This document shows, one piece after another, positions 34,600 to 44,007 of a DNA stretch of 64,000 nucleotides (position 1 is the stretch's first letter; each line of letters begins with the position of its first letter). The stretch lies in assembly GCA_937876095.1 (NCBI GenBank), contig CALFIE010000087.1:3396-67395 (forward strand), in the 5' to 3' direction. Under the pieces are notes generated by a model. It had not been told where the DNA came from. It searched no databases and saw only the letters and a program-made list of their open reading frames with translations. This DNA comes from an uncultured Flavobacteriales bacterium. Lineage in GTDB: Bacteria; Bacteroidota; Bacteroidia; Flavobacteriales; Weeksellaceae. The position numbers and the translations under genes were made by a program.

Positions 34600-34893
34600 A
34601 TGGAAACCTACACTTTAACTGAACAAGAAAAATTAGAAAACGCACAAAAAGCCGTAAAAAAAATCAAAGGATTTTATATTCACGCTTTGGTTTATGTATG
34701 TGTCAACATCTTCATCATCGGAAGTTGCACTGTAGAAAACGTAAATAATCTGTTTCAAATAGAAACTTATATGACTTCTATTTTCTGGGGATTTGGTCTT
34801 TTTGCGCATGGTTTGTCTATTTTGGTGCCTAATTTTATTTTCGGAAAAGATTGGGAAGAGAGAAAAGTTCAAGAATTGATGAATTCTAAATAA
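34600..34893 (+). CDS. 2TM domain protein 1
   Basis: The 97-residue protein has the 2TM-domain pattern: a charged helix (EQEKLENAQKAVKKIKGFYIH), a first membrane helix (LVYVCVNIFIIG), a polar loop, a second helix containing FWGFGLFAHGLSI, and then FGKDWEERKVQELM. The [A/V]KxIKGFY-H and DWEE[RK]K blocks recur in the other members here. Likely a small inner-membrane protein. It is first in a run of five 2TM copies with a LytS-like kinase and LytTR regulator. Confidence 0.82.
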   Translation: METYTLTEQEKLENAQKAVKKIKGFYIHALVYVCVNIFIIGSCTVENVNNLFQIETYMTSIFWGFGLFAHGLSILVPNFIFGKDWEERKVQELMNSK

Positions 34894-34935
34894 TTACGAA
34901 GTAATTATGCCATAAATTTTCTTTAATTTTAAAAA

Positions 34936-36279
34936 ATGATTCCGAATAAATACCATCAATCGCTCAAAACATTACTTTGGATAAGTCTCATAAGTAGCAT
35001 TGTGTTTTTTGTGATTTCAACTCCTGAAAAAACACCGATAAATTACTTTTTTACGCTTTTGATTTCAGCGATGTACACTTTTGGTTACGGAGTTGCAAAT
35101 GGATTTTTAAATGATTTTCTAGACCGAAAATTCTCGTGGACAGAGCAAACCAAGCAAAGAACAATTTCGGGAATTGTTGGCACGATCATTCTAAATGTTG
35201 CATTAACTTATGTCTTAAATTACATCAATTTTGTACTGATTCAAGGATTGCAACCCGAAGTTTTTTTCAGTGAAAAATGGAATTTTACCAATTGGTTTTT
35301 CATCAATTTAGCGCTTTTAGTTTCAACATTTCTTCACGCACGAGGTTTTATGTTGGCAATGAAACAAAATGCGAAAAAGGAAGTCGTAGAACAAAAACTC
35401 ATCGCAAAATCTGCAAACGCGCAATTTGAGAGTTTAAAAAACCAATTAGATCCACATTTTTTGTTCAATTCTTTGAATGTTTTGAGTTCATTAATTGATG
35501 AAAATCCGGAACAAGCGCAGAAGTTTACTTCCTCAATGTCAAAGATTTACAGATACGTTTTGGAGCAAAAAGACAAAGAATTGGTAAGCGTAGAAGAAGA
35601 ACTCGATTTTGCCAAAACCTATTGTGATTTGTTGAAAACGAGATTCGAAGATTCGGTAAGTTTTGAATTCAATATTTCGGAAAGCGTTAAAAATCAATAT
35701 GTTGTTCCGCTTTCTTTGCAGTTGTTGCTAGAAAATAGCATTAAACACAATTTTGCAACTTCGGCAAAACCTTTACACATCATGATATTTTCAGAAAATG
35801 GAAATCTAATTGTTGAAAACAATTTGCAGGCAAGAGAATTGCCAAACAAATCTACAGGAGTTGGTTTAGCCAACATTGTTTCGAGATATAATTTATTGAC
35901 AGACAGAAATGTATTTGTAGAAAAATCTGAAGAATTCTTCAGAGTGAAATTGCCAATTTTAACAGAAAAAATCAACACCATGAATCAATATACTCTATCA
36001 GAAGAACAATTGGCTTACGAAAAAGCCTCAAAACGAGTAGAAGAACTGAAAGGTTTCTATGGAAACCTCATTTCATATTGTGTTTTTATTCCATTTTTAT
36101 TTTTTATCAATTGGCGAACTTCTCCGAATTATTGGTGGGCTTTTTGGCCAATGTTTGGTTGGGGAATTGGAGTCATTTCTCACGGAATTAAAACCTTTGG
36201 AATTAGCAAAGATTGGGAAGAAAAACAAATCAGAAAATACATGCAGAAACAGGAAGAAGAATCTAAAAAATGGAAATAA
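34936..36279 (+). CDS. LytS-type sensor histidine kinase with C-terminal 2TM domain
   Basis: The 447-residue protein has four membrane helices (about 10-140), a short coiled linker, then the His_kinase (LytS/YehU type) dimerisation block QLDPHFLFNSLNVLSSLID with phospho-acceptor His174, and an ATPase part containing LLLENSIKHNF and STGVGLANI. After the kinase (residue ~345) a fused 2TM domain follows: LSEEQLAYEKASKRVEELKGFYGN, two hydrophobic segments, GWGIGVISHGIKTF and DWEEKQIRKYMQ. Such kinases partner with LytTR regulators; the partner is at 37197-37937. The tail is the same fold as its separate neighbours, suggesting direct association in the membrane. Confidence 0.9.
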   Translation: MIPNKYHQSLKTLLWISLISSIVFFVISTPEKTPINYFFTLLISAMYTFGYGVANGFLNDFLDRKFSWTEQTKQRTISGIVGTIILNVALTYVLNYINFVLIQGLQPEVFFSEKWNFTNWFFINLALLVSTFLHARGFMLAMKQNAKKEVVEQKLIAKSANAQFESLKNQLDPHFLFNSLNVLSSLIDENPEQAQKFTSSMSKIYRYVLEQKDKELVSVEEELDFAKTYCDLLKTRFEDSVSFEFNISESVKNQYVVPLSLQLLLENSIKHNFATSAKPLHIMIFSENGNLIVENNLQARELPNKSTGVGLANIVSRYNLLTDRNVFVEKSEEFFRVKLPILTEKINTMNQYTLSEEQLAYEKASKRVEELKGFYGNLISYCVFIPFLFFINWRTSPNYWWAFWPMFGWGIGVISHGIKTFGISKDWEEKQIRKYMQKQEEESKKWK

Positions 36280-36281
36280 TC

Positions 36282-36578
36282 ATGGAAAATCAAGATAAAT
36301 TCAACAGAATTGCCTACAAAAAAGCACAGAGAAGAGTGAAAGAAATTAAAACTTTCTATTATATGGTTTTAGGATATTTTATTGTAGGATATATTTTGGT
36401 AAGCAAAAATTATAACGGAAATCTTTTAGATATTTCTAAAAATTACACAGTTTGGATGGTGATTTTATGGGGAATTTTTCTCACAGGTTACGGAATTTAC
36501 CTTTTCACTCCCTATTTCAGAAAATGGGAAGAAAGAAAAACTAAAGAAATAATGGAAAAACAACTAAAAATCAAATAA
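36282..36578 (+). CDS. 2TM domain protein 2
   Basis: The start at MENQDKFNR gives 98 residues and 2 bp after the kinase stop; an ATG at 36270 would overlap. Pattern: YKKAQRRVKEIKTFYYM, two membrane helices (the second with VILWGIFLTGYGIYLF) and FRKWEERKTKEIM. It diverges from the others in having KW instead of DWEE. It may be the result of duplication within the cluster. Confidence 0.75.
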   Translation: MENQDKFNRIAYKKAQRRVKEIKTFYYMVLGYFIVGYILVSKNYNGNLLDISKNYTVWMVILWGIFLTGYGIYLFTPYFRKWEERKTKEIMEKQLKIK

Positions 36579-36579
36579 A

Positions 36580-36861
36580 ATGGAAAATCAACAATTAAAT
36601 CAAACAAGATACGAATCTGCGAAAGAACATGTAAACAAAGTAAGAAAGTTTGCTGTAAGTGTTTTGGTTTTTTGCCTTTTTTTCGTTATTTTTAATGGTA
36701 ATGATATCTTTAGATATAACGATTTTAATTTTGGCTTCGGAGATGTTTCTCTCTTGTTTTGGATTTGGGGAATTATCCTGGTGGTAAAAGCGGTAAAACT
36801 TTTCATTTTTGATGAACGTTGGGAAAGAAAATCTATCGATAAAATTTTGAAAGACAAATAA
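36580..36861 (+). CDS. 2TM domain protein 3
   Basis: The 93-residue product starts one base after the previous stop. It shows YESAKEHVNKVRKFAVSVLVF, a loop with FRYNDFNFGFGD, a second helix FWIWGIILVVKAVKLF and DERWERKSIDKIL. It is the most divergent copy: the glycine/histidine before the C-terminal basic helix is replaced. Presumed membrane component of the same module. Confidence 0.72.
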   Translation: MENQQLNQTRYESAKEHVNKVRKFAVSVLVFCLFFVIFNGNDIFRYNDFNFGFGDVSLLFWIWGIILVVKAVKLFIFDERWERKSIDKILKDK

Positions 36862-36863
36862 TT

Positions 36864-37178
36864 ATGGAAGAAAGTAACATCAAATATTTAGAAGCTAAAA
36901 AACGCGTGAAAAGAATCAAAGGTTTTTACATTCATGCTTTGGTTTTTATTCTCGTAAATGCATTCCTTGTTTTTATTAATGTTTATGTGAATCAAAACGA
37001 AGGTGGCCCCAAAATAAAAATAAGTCAGTTTCTTACTATAATTCTTTGGGGACTTGGACTTATTGTTCATGGGCTTTCAGTTTTTTTACCCAATTTTATC
37101 TTCGGTTCAGATTGGGAGGAAAAGAAAATTAGAGAATTGATGGAGAAAGAAAAAAATTTGAAAAACGTTAATTCTTAA
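36864..37178 (+). CDS. 2TM domain protein 4
   Basis: The 104-residue product closely resembles the first copy: AKKRVKRIKGFYIHALVFILVNAFLVF, a loop, ILWGLGLIVHGLSVFLPNFIFG and DWEEKKIRELMEKE. It lies 2 bp after the third copy and 18 bp before the LytTR regulator, so all are one operon. Confidence 0.82.
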   Translation: MEESNIKYLEAKKRVKRIKGFYIHALVFILVNAFLVFINVYVNQNEGGPKIKISQFLTIILWGLGLIVHGLSVFLPNFIFGSDWEEKKIRELMEKEKNLKNVNS

Positions 37179-37196
37179 ACTTTGAACAAAAAATAT

Positions 37197-37937
37197 ATGA
37201 AAGTAGTAATTATAGAAGACGAAAAACCTGCTGCAAGAAAACTCGAAAGATTATTGAGTAATTTTACTGATCTTCAATTAGTTGCGACACTACATTCTGT
37301 AGAAGAAGCAGTAGATTGGTTTAGTAATAATGAACATCCTAAACTGATATTTTCAGACATTGTTTTGGGAGATGGTTTGTCTTTTGATATTTTCGAGAAA
37401 ATCCCGACCAAAAGTTTCATCATTTACACTACGGCTTTTGATCAATATACTTTGAAAGCTTTCAAACTGAATTCTATTGATTATTTGTTGAAGCCAATTA
37501 TGGAAGAAGATTTGGAAAAAGCAATAGAAAAATTCAAGCATTTTCTCCCGAACGAAAATATAGTTAATTCAAAGGAAATCAAATCTTTAATTAAAGAAGA
37601 TAAACAGAGGCTTTCTAGAATTTTAGTAAAAATTGGGTACAATCTTAAGATTGTTCAAACCAATGAAATTGCTTGCTTTTTTAGTGAAAATAAAATTGTT
37701 TATCTGCAAACCAAAGAACGAACTTTTCCTACAGATTTCACGTTAGATGAATTGCAAGAAGTTCTGGACGACAAACATTTTTTCCGTGTAAACAGGCAGT
37801 TTATTATTAATTCTGATTTCATTAAAAACATTCATACATCACCTTATTACAAAGTAGATTTAGACTTTCAACCAGCCGAAGAAATTTCGGTAAGTAGAGA
37901 ACGAGTGAAAGATTTTAAGGATTGGCTTTCTAAATAG
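37197..37937 (+). CDS. LytTR-family response regulator
   Basis: The ATG at 37197 (MKVVIIEDEKPAARKLERLL) gives 246 residues; a TTG 15 bp earlier is not favoured. Receiver domain about 1-120 with phospho-acceptor Asp54 (IFSDIVLGD), switch Thr (IYTTAFDQY) and the Lys of YLLKPI. The DNA-binding LytTR domain follows (about 145-246: RILVKIGYNLKIVQTNEI, FFRVNRQFIINSDFIKNI). Predicted output of the LytS-type kinase upstream. Targets unknown; LytTR sites often regulate the same operon. Confidence 0.92.
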   Translation: MKVVIIEDEKPAARKLERLLSNFTDLQLVATLHSVEEAVDWFSNNEHPKLIFSDIVLGDGLSFDIFEKIPTKSFIIYTTAFDQYTLKAFKLNSIDYLLKPIMEEDLEKAIEKFKHFLPNENIVNSKEIKSLIKEDKQRLSRILVKIGYNLKIVQTNEIACFFSENKIVYLQTKERTFPTDFTLDELQEVLDDKHFFRVNRQFIINSDFIKNIHTSPYYKVDLDFQPAEEISVSRERVKDFKDWLSK

Positions 37938-37995
37938 TTGAAAATTGAAAATTGAAAATTATTTTTGCTCAATGAGAATTTTAACATTTTTCTTT

Positions 37996-39183
37996 TCAAC
38001 TTATCACTCCACTTCCCAAACATTCATCACCAACATACCAACTTGCGAATTGTCCTTCTGCAATCGCAGATTGCGGGTTTTCAAACTCCATAAAAAAGCC
38101 ATCTTCAAATTGATAAATTGTGGCTTTTTCTAATGCTTGTCGGTATCGTATTCTTGCCAAAACTTGCATAGATTCACTGTTTTTCAAACGTAAATCTTCC
38201 CGAATCCAATGAACTTCAGAATTGTCAATTTTTAAAGCATTTCTAAATAATCCTGGGAAATTTTTACCTTCTCCTACGAAAATGATATTGTTTTCCATAT
38301 CTCGTGAAACAATGAAGCAAGATTCTTTGTGACCACCAATTCCGAGACCTTTGCTTTGTCCGATTGTATAATATTGTGCACCTTGATGTTTCCCGATGAC
38401 TTTTCCGTCGGATTTTTGGTATTTTATTTTGGATGATAGAAATTCCAGTTCTTCTAATTTTGATGAAAAATGAGGCTTTTCTTGATGAAATTCAGGAAAA
38501 TCAGTAAAAATTTCTACAATTTCGCCTTCTTTTGGTTGAAGTTGTTGTTTCAAGAATTCGGGCAAACTTACTTTACCAATGAAACACAAACCTTGTGAAT
38601 CTTTTTTATCTGCCGTTACCAAATCTAATTTTTTGGCAATTTCCCGAACTTCAGGCTTTGTGAGTTCACCAATCGGAAACAAGGCTTTAGAAAGTTGTTC
38701 CTGATTCAGTTGACAAAGAAAATAAGATTGGTCTTTGTTGACATCTTTCCCAGCCAAAAGATGAAAAATTTCTTTGCCGTTTTCATCAAAAGTAGAAGTT
38801 ACTTGTGCGTAATGTCCCGTTGCAACTTTCTCAGCACCAAGTGATAAAGCTGTTTTCAGAAAAACATCAAACTTCACTTCTCGGTTGCATAATACATCGG
38901 GATTTGGTGTTCTTCCTTTTTCATATTCCGCGAACATATAATCTACGATTCTTTCTTTATACAACTCGCTCATATCAATCACCTGAAACGGAATTCCCAA
39001 TTTTTTTGCTACCAAAAGCGCATCATTGCTATCTTCAATCCACGGACATTCGTCTTCCAGAGTTACCGAAGCATCGTTCCAATTTCGCATAAAAAGACCT
39101 ATCACTTCATGACCTTGCTGTTGCAACAAATAGGCTGCAACGCTGGAATCTACACCTCCCGATAAACCAACTACAATTTTCAT
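37996..39183 (-). CDS. mnmA: tRNA-specific 2-thiouridylase MnmA
   Basis: This 395-residue enzyme has the PP-loop [12 protein letters not shown] (8-19), the GxRNWND tRNA segment (LFMRNWND), the first catalytic Cys in [13 protein letters not shown] (about 93-105) and the second in [10 protein letters not shown] (about 199-208), and [12 protein letters not shown]. It 2-thiolates U34 of tRNA-Lys, -Glu and -Gln, complementing MnmG at 13.8-15.6 kb. It is monocistronic and convergent with the LytTR gene. A TAAATTTG on the minus strand at 39235-39242 may be its -7 element. Confidence 0.95.
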   Translation of the reverse strand: MKIVVGLSGGVDSSVAAYLLQQQGHEVIGLFMRNWNDASVTLEDECPWIEDSNDALLVAKKLGIPFQVIDMSELYKERIVDYMFAEYEKGRTPNPDVLCNREVKFDVFLKTALSLGAEKVATGHYAQVTSTFDENGKEIFHLLAGKDVNKDQSYFLCQLNQEQLSKALFPIGELTKPEVREIAKKLDLVTADKKDSQGLCFIGKVSLPEFLKQQLQPKEGEIVEIFTDFPEFHQEKPHFSSKLEELEFLSSKIKYQKSDGKVIGKHQGAQYYTIGQSKGLGIGGHKESCFIVSRDMENNIIFVGEGKNFPGLFRNALKIDNSEVHWIREDLRLKNSESMQVLARIRYRQALEKATIYQFEDGFFMEFENPQSAIAEGQFASWYVGDECLGSGVIS

Positions 39184-39413
39184 AACAAACTCATTTTCAA
39201 ATTTTTAAAAAATTTTTCACCTAAAAAATCGTAGCAAATTTACAACAATTATCTGCAATTTTCGAATTGGGAATCCTAGTCAATTTTTTTAATTAATTTT
39301 ATTTCAATGACAAGTAAGATCATCAGAAACGTATAATTTCAACAAATTAGTAACAACCTTGACCTTTTTGGTATACATTTGGCATTGTAAAACTCAAAAA
39401 ATACTATTTAATT

Positions 39414-39956
39414 ATGAAAAAATTGATTTCGGCTTTGTGTATTCTCTTATTTTCGGTTTCGGCATTTTCACAAATCGGAACTAATATTCCGAATGTAAGT
39501 TTAGGAAATTCTAAATGGACTTTCGGTGGTTACGCAGGTTTAGGAGGCGCTTTTGGAGGAAGCGGAGGAACTTCTATCTACCTTACTCCGAGAGTTGGCT
39601 ACAAAGTAGATGAAAGTTTCGAACTTGGTTTGGCCACCAATTTTACTTGGAGTACCTCTAAATATTATTCTGCAACCAATATTGGTATTGGTCCGTTTAT
39701 GAATTATTATTTCGGAAGAAATATTTACATCAACGGAACTTTTCAGGAATATTTCGTGAACCAAAAAGATAAAATTAATAATACGACTTTTAGTACCAAT
39801 GAAGCAGCACTCTATTTAGGGGGAGGTTATATGCAGAAATTAGGAGAACACGTTTATATGCAAATTGGTGGAATGTATAACGTTTTATACAAAGCCGATA
39901 AATCGGTTTTTGGTGGTGGTTTTGTGCCAAATATTGGTATTGTATACGGACTTTAA
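39414..39956 (+). CDS. Small outer-membrane beta-barrel protein
   Basis: The 180-residue protein has a signal peptide (MKKLISALCILLFSVSAFSQ), then a glycine-rich strand series (WTFGGYAGLGGAFGGSGG, RVGYKVDESFELGLATNF, IGIGPFMNYYFG, AALYLGGGYMQKLG) and the ending NIGIVYGL. The alternating aromatic/Gly pattern fits an eight-stranded outer-membrane barrel like the OmpW/OmpX-size class. A TACATTTG at 39374-39381 is a plausible -7 element and a terminator follows. Function unknown. Confidence 0.75.
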   Translation: MKKLISALCILLFSVSAFSQIGTNIPNVSLGNSKWTFGGYAGLGGAFGGSGGTSIYLTPRVGYKVDESFELGLATNFTWSTSKYYSATNIGIGPFMNYYFGRNIYINGTFQEYFVNQKDKINNTTFSTNEAALYLGGGYMQKLGEHVYMQIGGMYNVLYKADKSVFGGGFVPNIGIVYGL

Positions 39957-39984
39957 TTAAAAATTTTTAGAACTTTTTATTCAT

Positions 39985-40012
39985 AAAAAAAGCAGCGATT
40001 GCTGCTTTTTTT
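39985..40012. terminator. Hairpin terminator between barrel gene and EF-G paralogue
   Basis: An A-run plus AGCAGC and GCTGCT plus a T-run form a stem around a GATT loop; serves both converging genes. Confidence 0.85.
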
Positions 40013-40035
40013 GTGTCAAATATTTTACAATTGCT

Positions 40036-42159
40036 TTACACCTCTTCTAATTTAGCATGTTTTTTCACCAAATCTTGTTGTACATTGGCAGAAACCAATT
40101 GGTAATCACTGAATTTCATGGTGAATTTGGCTTTTCCACCTGTGATAGAACGTAAAGTAGAACCATAATCATCTAATTCAGCTAACGGAACTTCTGCCAT
40201 AATTTTTTGGTAATGTCCTTCTGTATCCATACCGGAAATCATTGCTCGTCTGGTTTGTAAATCGCCCATTACATCACCTGTATCAGCATCTGGACAAAGA
40301 ATTTCTATGTGGTAAACTGGTTCTAATAATTGAGGTTTCGCATTGTGAAAAGCTTCTTTGAAAGCTCCAGAAGCAGCCAGTTGAAAAGAAATATCGTTGG
40401 AATCTACACTATGCATTTTCCCATCATATACAGAAACTCTGATGTTTTGACAATGCGAACCTGTTAAAGGACCTTCTTTCATCTGTTGCATAATTCCTTT
40501 TTTGATGGCACCAATGTATCGTGAATCTATTGCTCCACCAACAATACACCAATAAAATGCAAATTTTCCGCCCCAAGATAAATCTTCAAATTCTTTTTGT
40601 CGAATATTCACACCATCTGGTTCTGGCATTCCTTCGTAGTAATTTTCAACACGCATATGTATTTCGCCAAATTGTCCGGCTCCACCAGATTGTTTTTTGT
40701 GTCGGTAATCTGCGTCTGCTTTTCCTGTGATGGTTTCTCGGTAAGAAATTTTCGGGTTTTTCATTTCCATTTTTACGCCAAATTCTTTTTCTAATCGGTG
40801 TTTCACCAAATCCAGATGCAACTGACCTTGTCCACTCAAAACCGTTTCTTTGGTTTCGGTAGATTGTTCTACTAGTAAGGTTGGATCTTCTTCTCGAATT
40901 TTATGGAGTGCAGTAATTAGTTTTTCCATATCTACAGCATTTTCTGTGAAAATTGCTTTTCGCACTCTGCTTTCTGGGAAATGCATTTTTTCAATTTTTC
41001 GATCAACTCCTTTTGAGTTTAGTGTATTATTCGAGTGACCGTATTTTAATTTTACTGTAACACCTAAATCACCTGCAACCAATTTATCAACTGGAGTTCG
41101 GTCTTTACCTTCGGTTAAAAATAATTGAGAAATACGCTCTGTTTCTCCGTTATCTGCATTTACCAATTCATCACCAGGTTTTACTTCGCCAGAATATACT
41201 TTGAAGTAAGAAACCATTCCGACTTGTGGTTCGGTTTGGGTTTTATAAATAAACATGGTGGTTTTATCTTTTGGATCGCATTTTAGTACATCGCCATTTT
41301 CTAATTTTTTGCCAGGTCTTTGTTCGGGTGATGGTGCAATATCATCTATAAATCCCATAATTCTGCCAGAACCCATATCTTTGAGTCCAGAAGCAATAAA
41401 AACTGGGAAAAACTGATGATGAGCCAAAGCAACGGTAAGACCTTGTGATAATTCTTCTTCTGAAAGGTTGCCTTCTTCAAAATATTTTTCCATTAGTCCT
41501 TCTTCGTTTTCTGCAGCAATTTCTACCAAAACATTGTGCATTTCATTGGCTTTTGCCATTTCAGATTCTGGAATTGGTTTTTTCTCTGGTTTACCTCCGT
41601 TTGCTGGAAATTCATACATCACCATTCTGAGTGCATCTATAATTGCATTAAAACCACCACCTTGATTCAGTGGATATTGCACAGGAACTACTTTGTTGCC
41701 AAATCGTTGTTTGGCTTGTTCCAGTGTAGCGTCATAATCAGATTTTTGATGATCTACTTGATTGATGACAAAAACGGTAGGAGTTTGGTATTTTTTAACA
41801 TATTCCCAAACCAACTCAGTCCCAACTTCTACACCAGAACTTGCATTTAACAAAATAAGCGCAGTATCTGCCACTTTTAGTGATGCAATTACTTCGCCTA
41901 TAAAATCATCAAATCCGGGAGTGTCTAGAACATTAATCTTGTTTTTGTGCCAATTCACGAACATTTGGTGAGAGAAAATCGTGTTTTCGCGTTCGTGTTC
42001 CAAATCGGTATTGTCGGAAACAGTGTTGTGAGATTCTACTGAACCCCTTCTTTTAATCGCTCCTCCTTCGAAGAGCATGGTTTCTATAAAAGTAGTTTTA
42101 CCGCTTCCTGAATGTCCGAGTAAAACTACGTTTCTGATGTCTTTGGTTTGAGTGCTCAT
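40036..42159 (-). CDS. Elongation factor G paralogue (EF-G2 type)
   Basis: The 707-residue protein has all five EF-G domains, ending in the domain V core. The G motifs deviate: G1 is GHSGSGKT (15-22), not AHIDAGKT; G3 is DTPGFDDF (79-86), where the catalytic His of DTPGHVDF is Phe83; G4 is NQVD (133-136) for NKMD; and the effector RGITI reads RENTI. It is therefore not the housekeeping fusA. I know Bacteroides EF-G2 as a paralogue with little or no GTPase activity used when energy is short; this gene looks like its counterpart. Divergent from spmAB across a 324-bp gap. Confidence 0.85.
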   Translation of the reverse strand: MSTQTKDIRNVVLLGHSGSGKTTFIETMLFEGGAIKRRGSVESHNTVSDNTDLEHERENTIFSHQMFVNWHKNKINVLDTPGFDDFIGEVIASLKVADTALILLNASSGVEVGTELVWEYVKKYQTPTVFVINQVDHQKSDYDATLEQAKQRFGNKVVPVQYPLNQGGGFNAIIDALRMVMYEFPANGGKPEKKPIPESEMAKANEMHNVLVEIAAENEEGLMEKYFEEGNLSEEELSQGLTVALAHHQFFPVFIASGLKDMGSGRIMGFIDDIAPSPEQRPGKKLENGDVLKCDPKDKTTMFIYKTQTEPQVGMVSYFKVYSGEVKPGDELVNADNGETERISQLFLTEGKDRTPVDKLVAGDLGVTVKLKYGHSNNTLNSKGVDRKIEKMHFPESRVRKAIFTENAVDMEKLITALHKIREEDPTLLVEQSTETKETVLSGQGQLHLDLVKHRLEKEFGVKMEMKNPKISYRETITGKADADYRHKKQSGGAGQFGEIHMRVENYYEGMPEPDGVNIRQKEFEDLSWGGKFAFYWCIVGGAIDSRYIGAIKKGIMQQMKEGPLTGSHCQNIRVSVYDGKMHSVDSNDISFQLAASGAFKEAFHNAKPQLLEPVYHIEILCPDADTGDVMGDLQTRRAMISGMDTEGHYQKIMAEVPLAELDDYGSTLRSITGGKAKFTMKFSDYQLVSANVQQDLVKKHAKLEEV

Positions 42160-42483
42160 ATTTTTGATTTTTTAAATTAATTTTCATCTGAAGTATCTGA
42201 TTTTTTATTTGTCAGATGCAACGCAGAAATGCGTTTCATTTTTAGGCGAAAATTTTTAAAATCATTATGTCGTAAAAGGCACTTTGAGTATAAAAATTTA
42301 GGAAACTAAAATTACAAAACTTTTTGATACGCTGTAAATTTTTTGATATGATTTTTGAAAGGTGATGAAGTTGGGAGGTGGAAGCAGGAAGCCGGAAAAA
42401 AAAGTTGAATCAAAAAAAACTTCTAACTCCCAACTTCAGACTTCCAACAAAAATTGTTACTTTTAACCAAAATTTTAAGAAAA
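42160..42483. repeat. 324-bp divergent intergenic gap with palindromic repeat
   Basis: The left 200 bp hold AT-rich promoter-like DNA for the EF-G paralogue; I see no clear consensus element. From about 42364 to 42450 runs a G/A- then C/T-rich tract: GAAGTTGGGAGGTGGAAG (about 42367) and AACTCCCAACTTCAGACTTCC (about 42425), an imperfect inverted repeat. Similar G/A-rich words occur near 22170 (after the DUF gene) and 48315 (before nth), so this is a dispersed low-complexity repeat. No gene seen. Confidence 0.5.
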
Positions 42484-43887
42484 ATGGCATTAAGTAGAAT
42501 TTGGAGTGCATTTATTATCATAGCAATTGCTGCTGCGACTTTTAAATATTTTAGTTCGGGTAATTTCAAAAGCATCTATAATGATATGGTGGTTGGTAAA
42601 TCCGGAGACACCATCAAAATTCAACAGACCGACGTTGCCCAACTTCCTTTTCAGATAAAAGATAGTTTGGCTAAAAAAACAGATTTTTCTCAAAATAAAA
42701 TTCATTATGCTAAAAAAGATAGCACCAATGCAGTTTCTGTATATAGAGTTCAGGAAGCAGATGGTGTGATTTCTACCAGCAAAACCGCGGTAGAAATTTG
42801 TGGAGGATTGATTGGAATTATGACGCTTTTTATGGGTTTTATGGCAATAGCAGAAAAAGCAGGCGGAATAAGATTTTTGTCGAGGCTTATACAACCTTTT
42901 TTCTCTAAATTATTTCCCGAAGTTCCCAAAAATCACCCCGCTTTTGGACACATGATGCTCAATTTTTCTGCCAATTTATTGGGATTAGACAATGCAGCAA
43001 CTCCATTTGGTTTGAAAGCGATGGAAAGTTTACAAACGCTAAATCCGAGCAAAGACACTGCAAGTAATGCACAAATTATGTTTCTGTGTTTGCATGCAAG
43101 TGGTTTGACACTGATTCCGGTTTCTATCATTGCAATTCGTGCTTCTATGAAATCGGTTTCACCGACCGATATTTTTCTGCCTTGTATGATTGCTACTTTT
43201 TTTGCAACTATGGCTGCATTACTCATCGTTTCTTTTAAACAAAAAATAAATATTTTGCAACCAGCAATTTTGGCTTATGTTGGTGGAATTTCTGCAATTA
43301 TTGCAGCGCTTATTTTCTTTCTGACCAAACTTTCTAAAGAGGATTTAGAAAATGTAAGCAAATTGATGAGCAATGGTCTGATTTTGTTGATATTTTTAGC
43401 CATAATTCTTGGTGGTATCTATAAGAAAATCAGCGTTTTCGATGCGTTTATAGACGGCGCAAAAGAAGGTTTTTTCGTGTGTGTAAAAATTATTCCGTAT
43501 TTGGTGGGAATTCTGATTGCAATTTCATTGCTACGTACTTCTGGCGTTTTTGATATGATTATAGATGGTATGAAATTTCTGGCGAGTTTATCTGGATTTG
43601 ACACCCGATTTGTAGATGCATTACCAACTGCGCTCATAAAACCACTTTCTGGTTCTGGAGCAAGAGGAATGATGGTAGATGCGATGAAAACTTTCGGACC
43701 AGATAGTTTCCAAGGGCGACTTTCTGCCATTTTGCAAGGTAGTAGCGACACTACATTTTATGTAATTGCGGTGTATTTCGGTTCGGTTGCTATAAAAAAT
43801 ACCAAATATACAGTTTGGGCAATGCTTTTGGCAGATTTGGTAGGTGTAATTACTTCTATTTTATTGGCGTATTGGTTTTTTGGGTAA
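42484..43887 (+). CDS. SpmA/SpmB fusion, nucleoside-recognition membrane protein
   Basis: The ATG at 42484 gives 467 residues; the TTG 30 bp earlier is in repeat DNA. Two Gate (nucleoside-recognition) halves are seen: the first with GLIGIMTLFMGFMAIAEKAGG, HMMLNFSANLLGLDNAATPFG (about 105-190), and the second with PYLVGILIAISLLRTSGVFD and LPTALIKPLSGSGARGMM (about 330-410). About ten membrane helices. The N-terminal 80 residues include a periplasmic insert (KSGDTIKIQQTD). It is called spore maturation protein by homology only; Bacteroidota do not sporulate, and the transported substrate is unknown. Confidence 0.87.
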   Translation: MALSRIWSAFIIIAIAAATFKYFSSGNFKSIYNDMVVGKSGDTIKIQQTDVAQLPFQIKDSLAKKTDFSQNKIHYAKKDSTNAVSVYRVQEADGVISTSKTAVEICGGLIGIMTLFMGFMAIAEKAGGIRFLSRLIQPFFSKLFPEVPKNHPAFGHMMLNFSANLLGLDNAATPFGLKAMESLQTLNPSKDTASNAQIMFLCLHASGLTLIPVSIIAIRASMKSVSPTDIFLPCMIATFFATMAALLIVSFKQKINILQPAILAYVGGISAIIAALIFFLTKLSKEDLENVSKLMSNGLILLIFLAIILGGIYKKISVFDAFIDGAKEGFFVCVKIIPYLVGILIAISLLRTSGVFDMIIDGMKFLASLSGFDTRFVDALPTALIKPLSGSGARGMMVDAMKTFGPDSFQGRLSAILQGSSDTTFYVIAVYFGSVAIKNTKYTVWAMLLADLVGVITSILLAYWFFG

Positions 43888-44007
43888 AGGAAAAAATTAT
43901 TGTAACCAATTATCAAAACTATTTTTTCGGAAGTGCTTCAGGAATTTTTGGAAGAAAATTGTAACAAATCCCATATTCTTTCGTCTTATTTTATAAATTC
44001 TTTTCTT

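Noticed and set aside
40036..42159. Calling this gene the housekeeping fusA
   Set aside because: G1, effector and G3 motifs are all non-canonical and there is no rpsL-rpsG-tuf neighbourhood.
42484..43887. SpmA/SpmB homology as a sign of sporulation
   Set aside because: Bacteroidota do not form endospores and no other sporulation gene is present; the name is historical.
43933..44007. 25-codon N-terminal extension of the TolC-like protein
   Set aside because: It would bury a clear signal peptide; the ATG at 44008 is the proper start.
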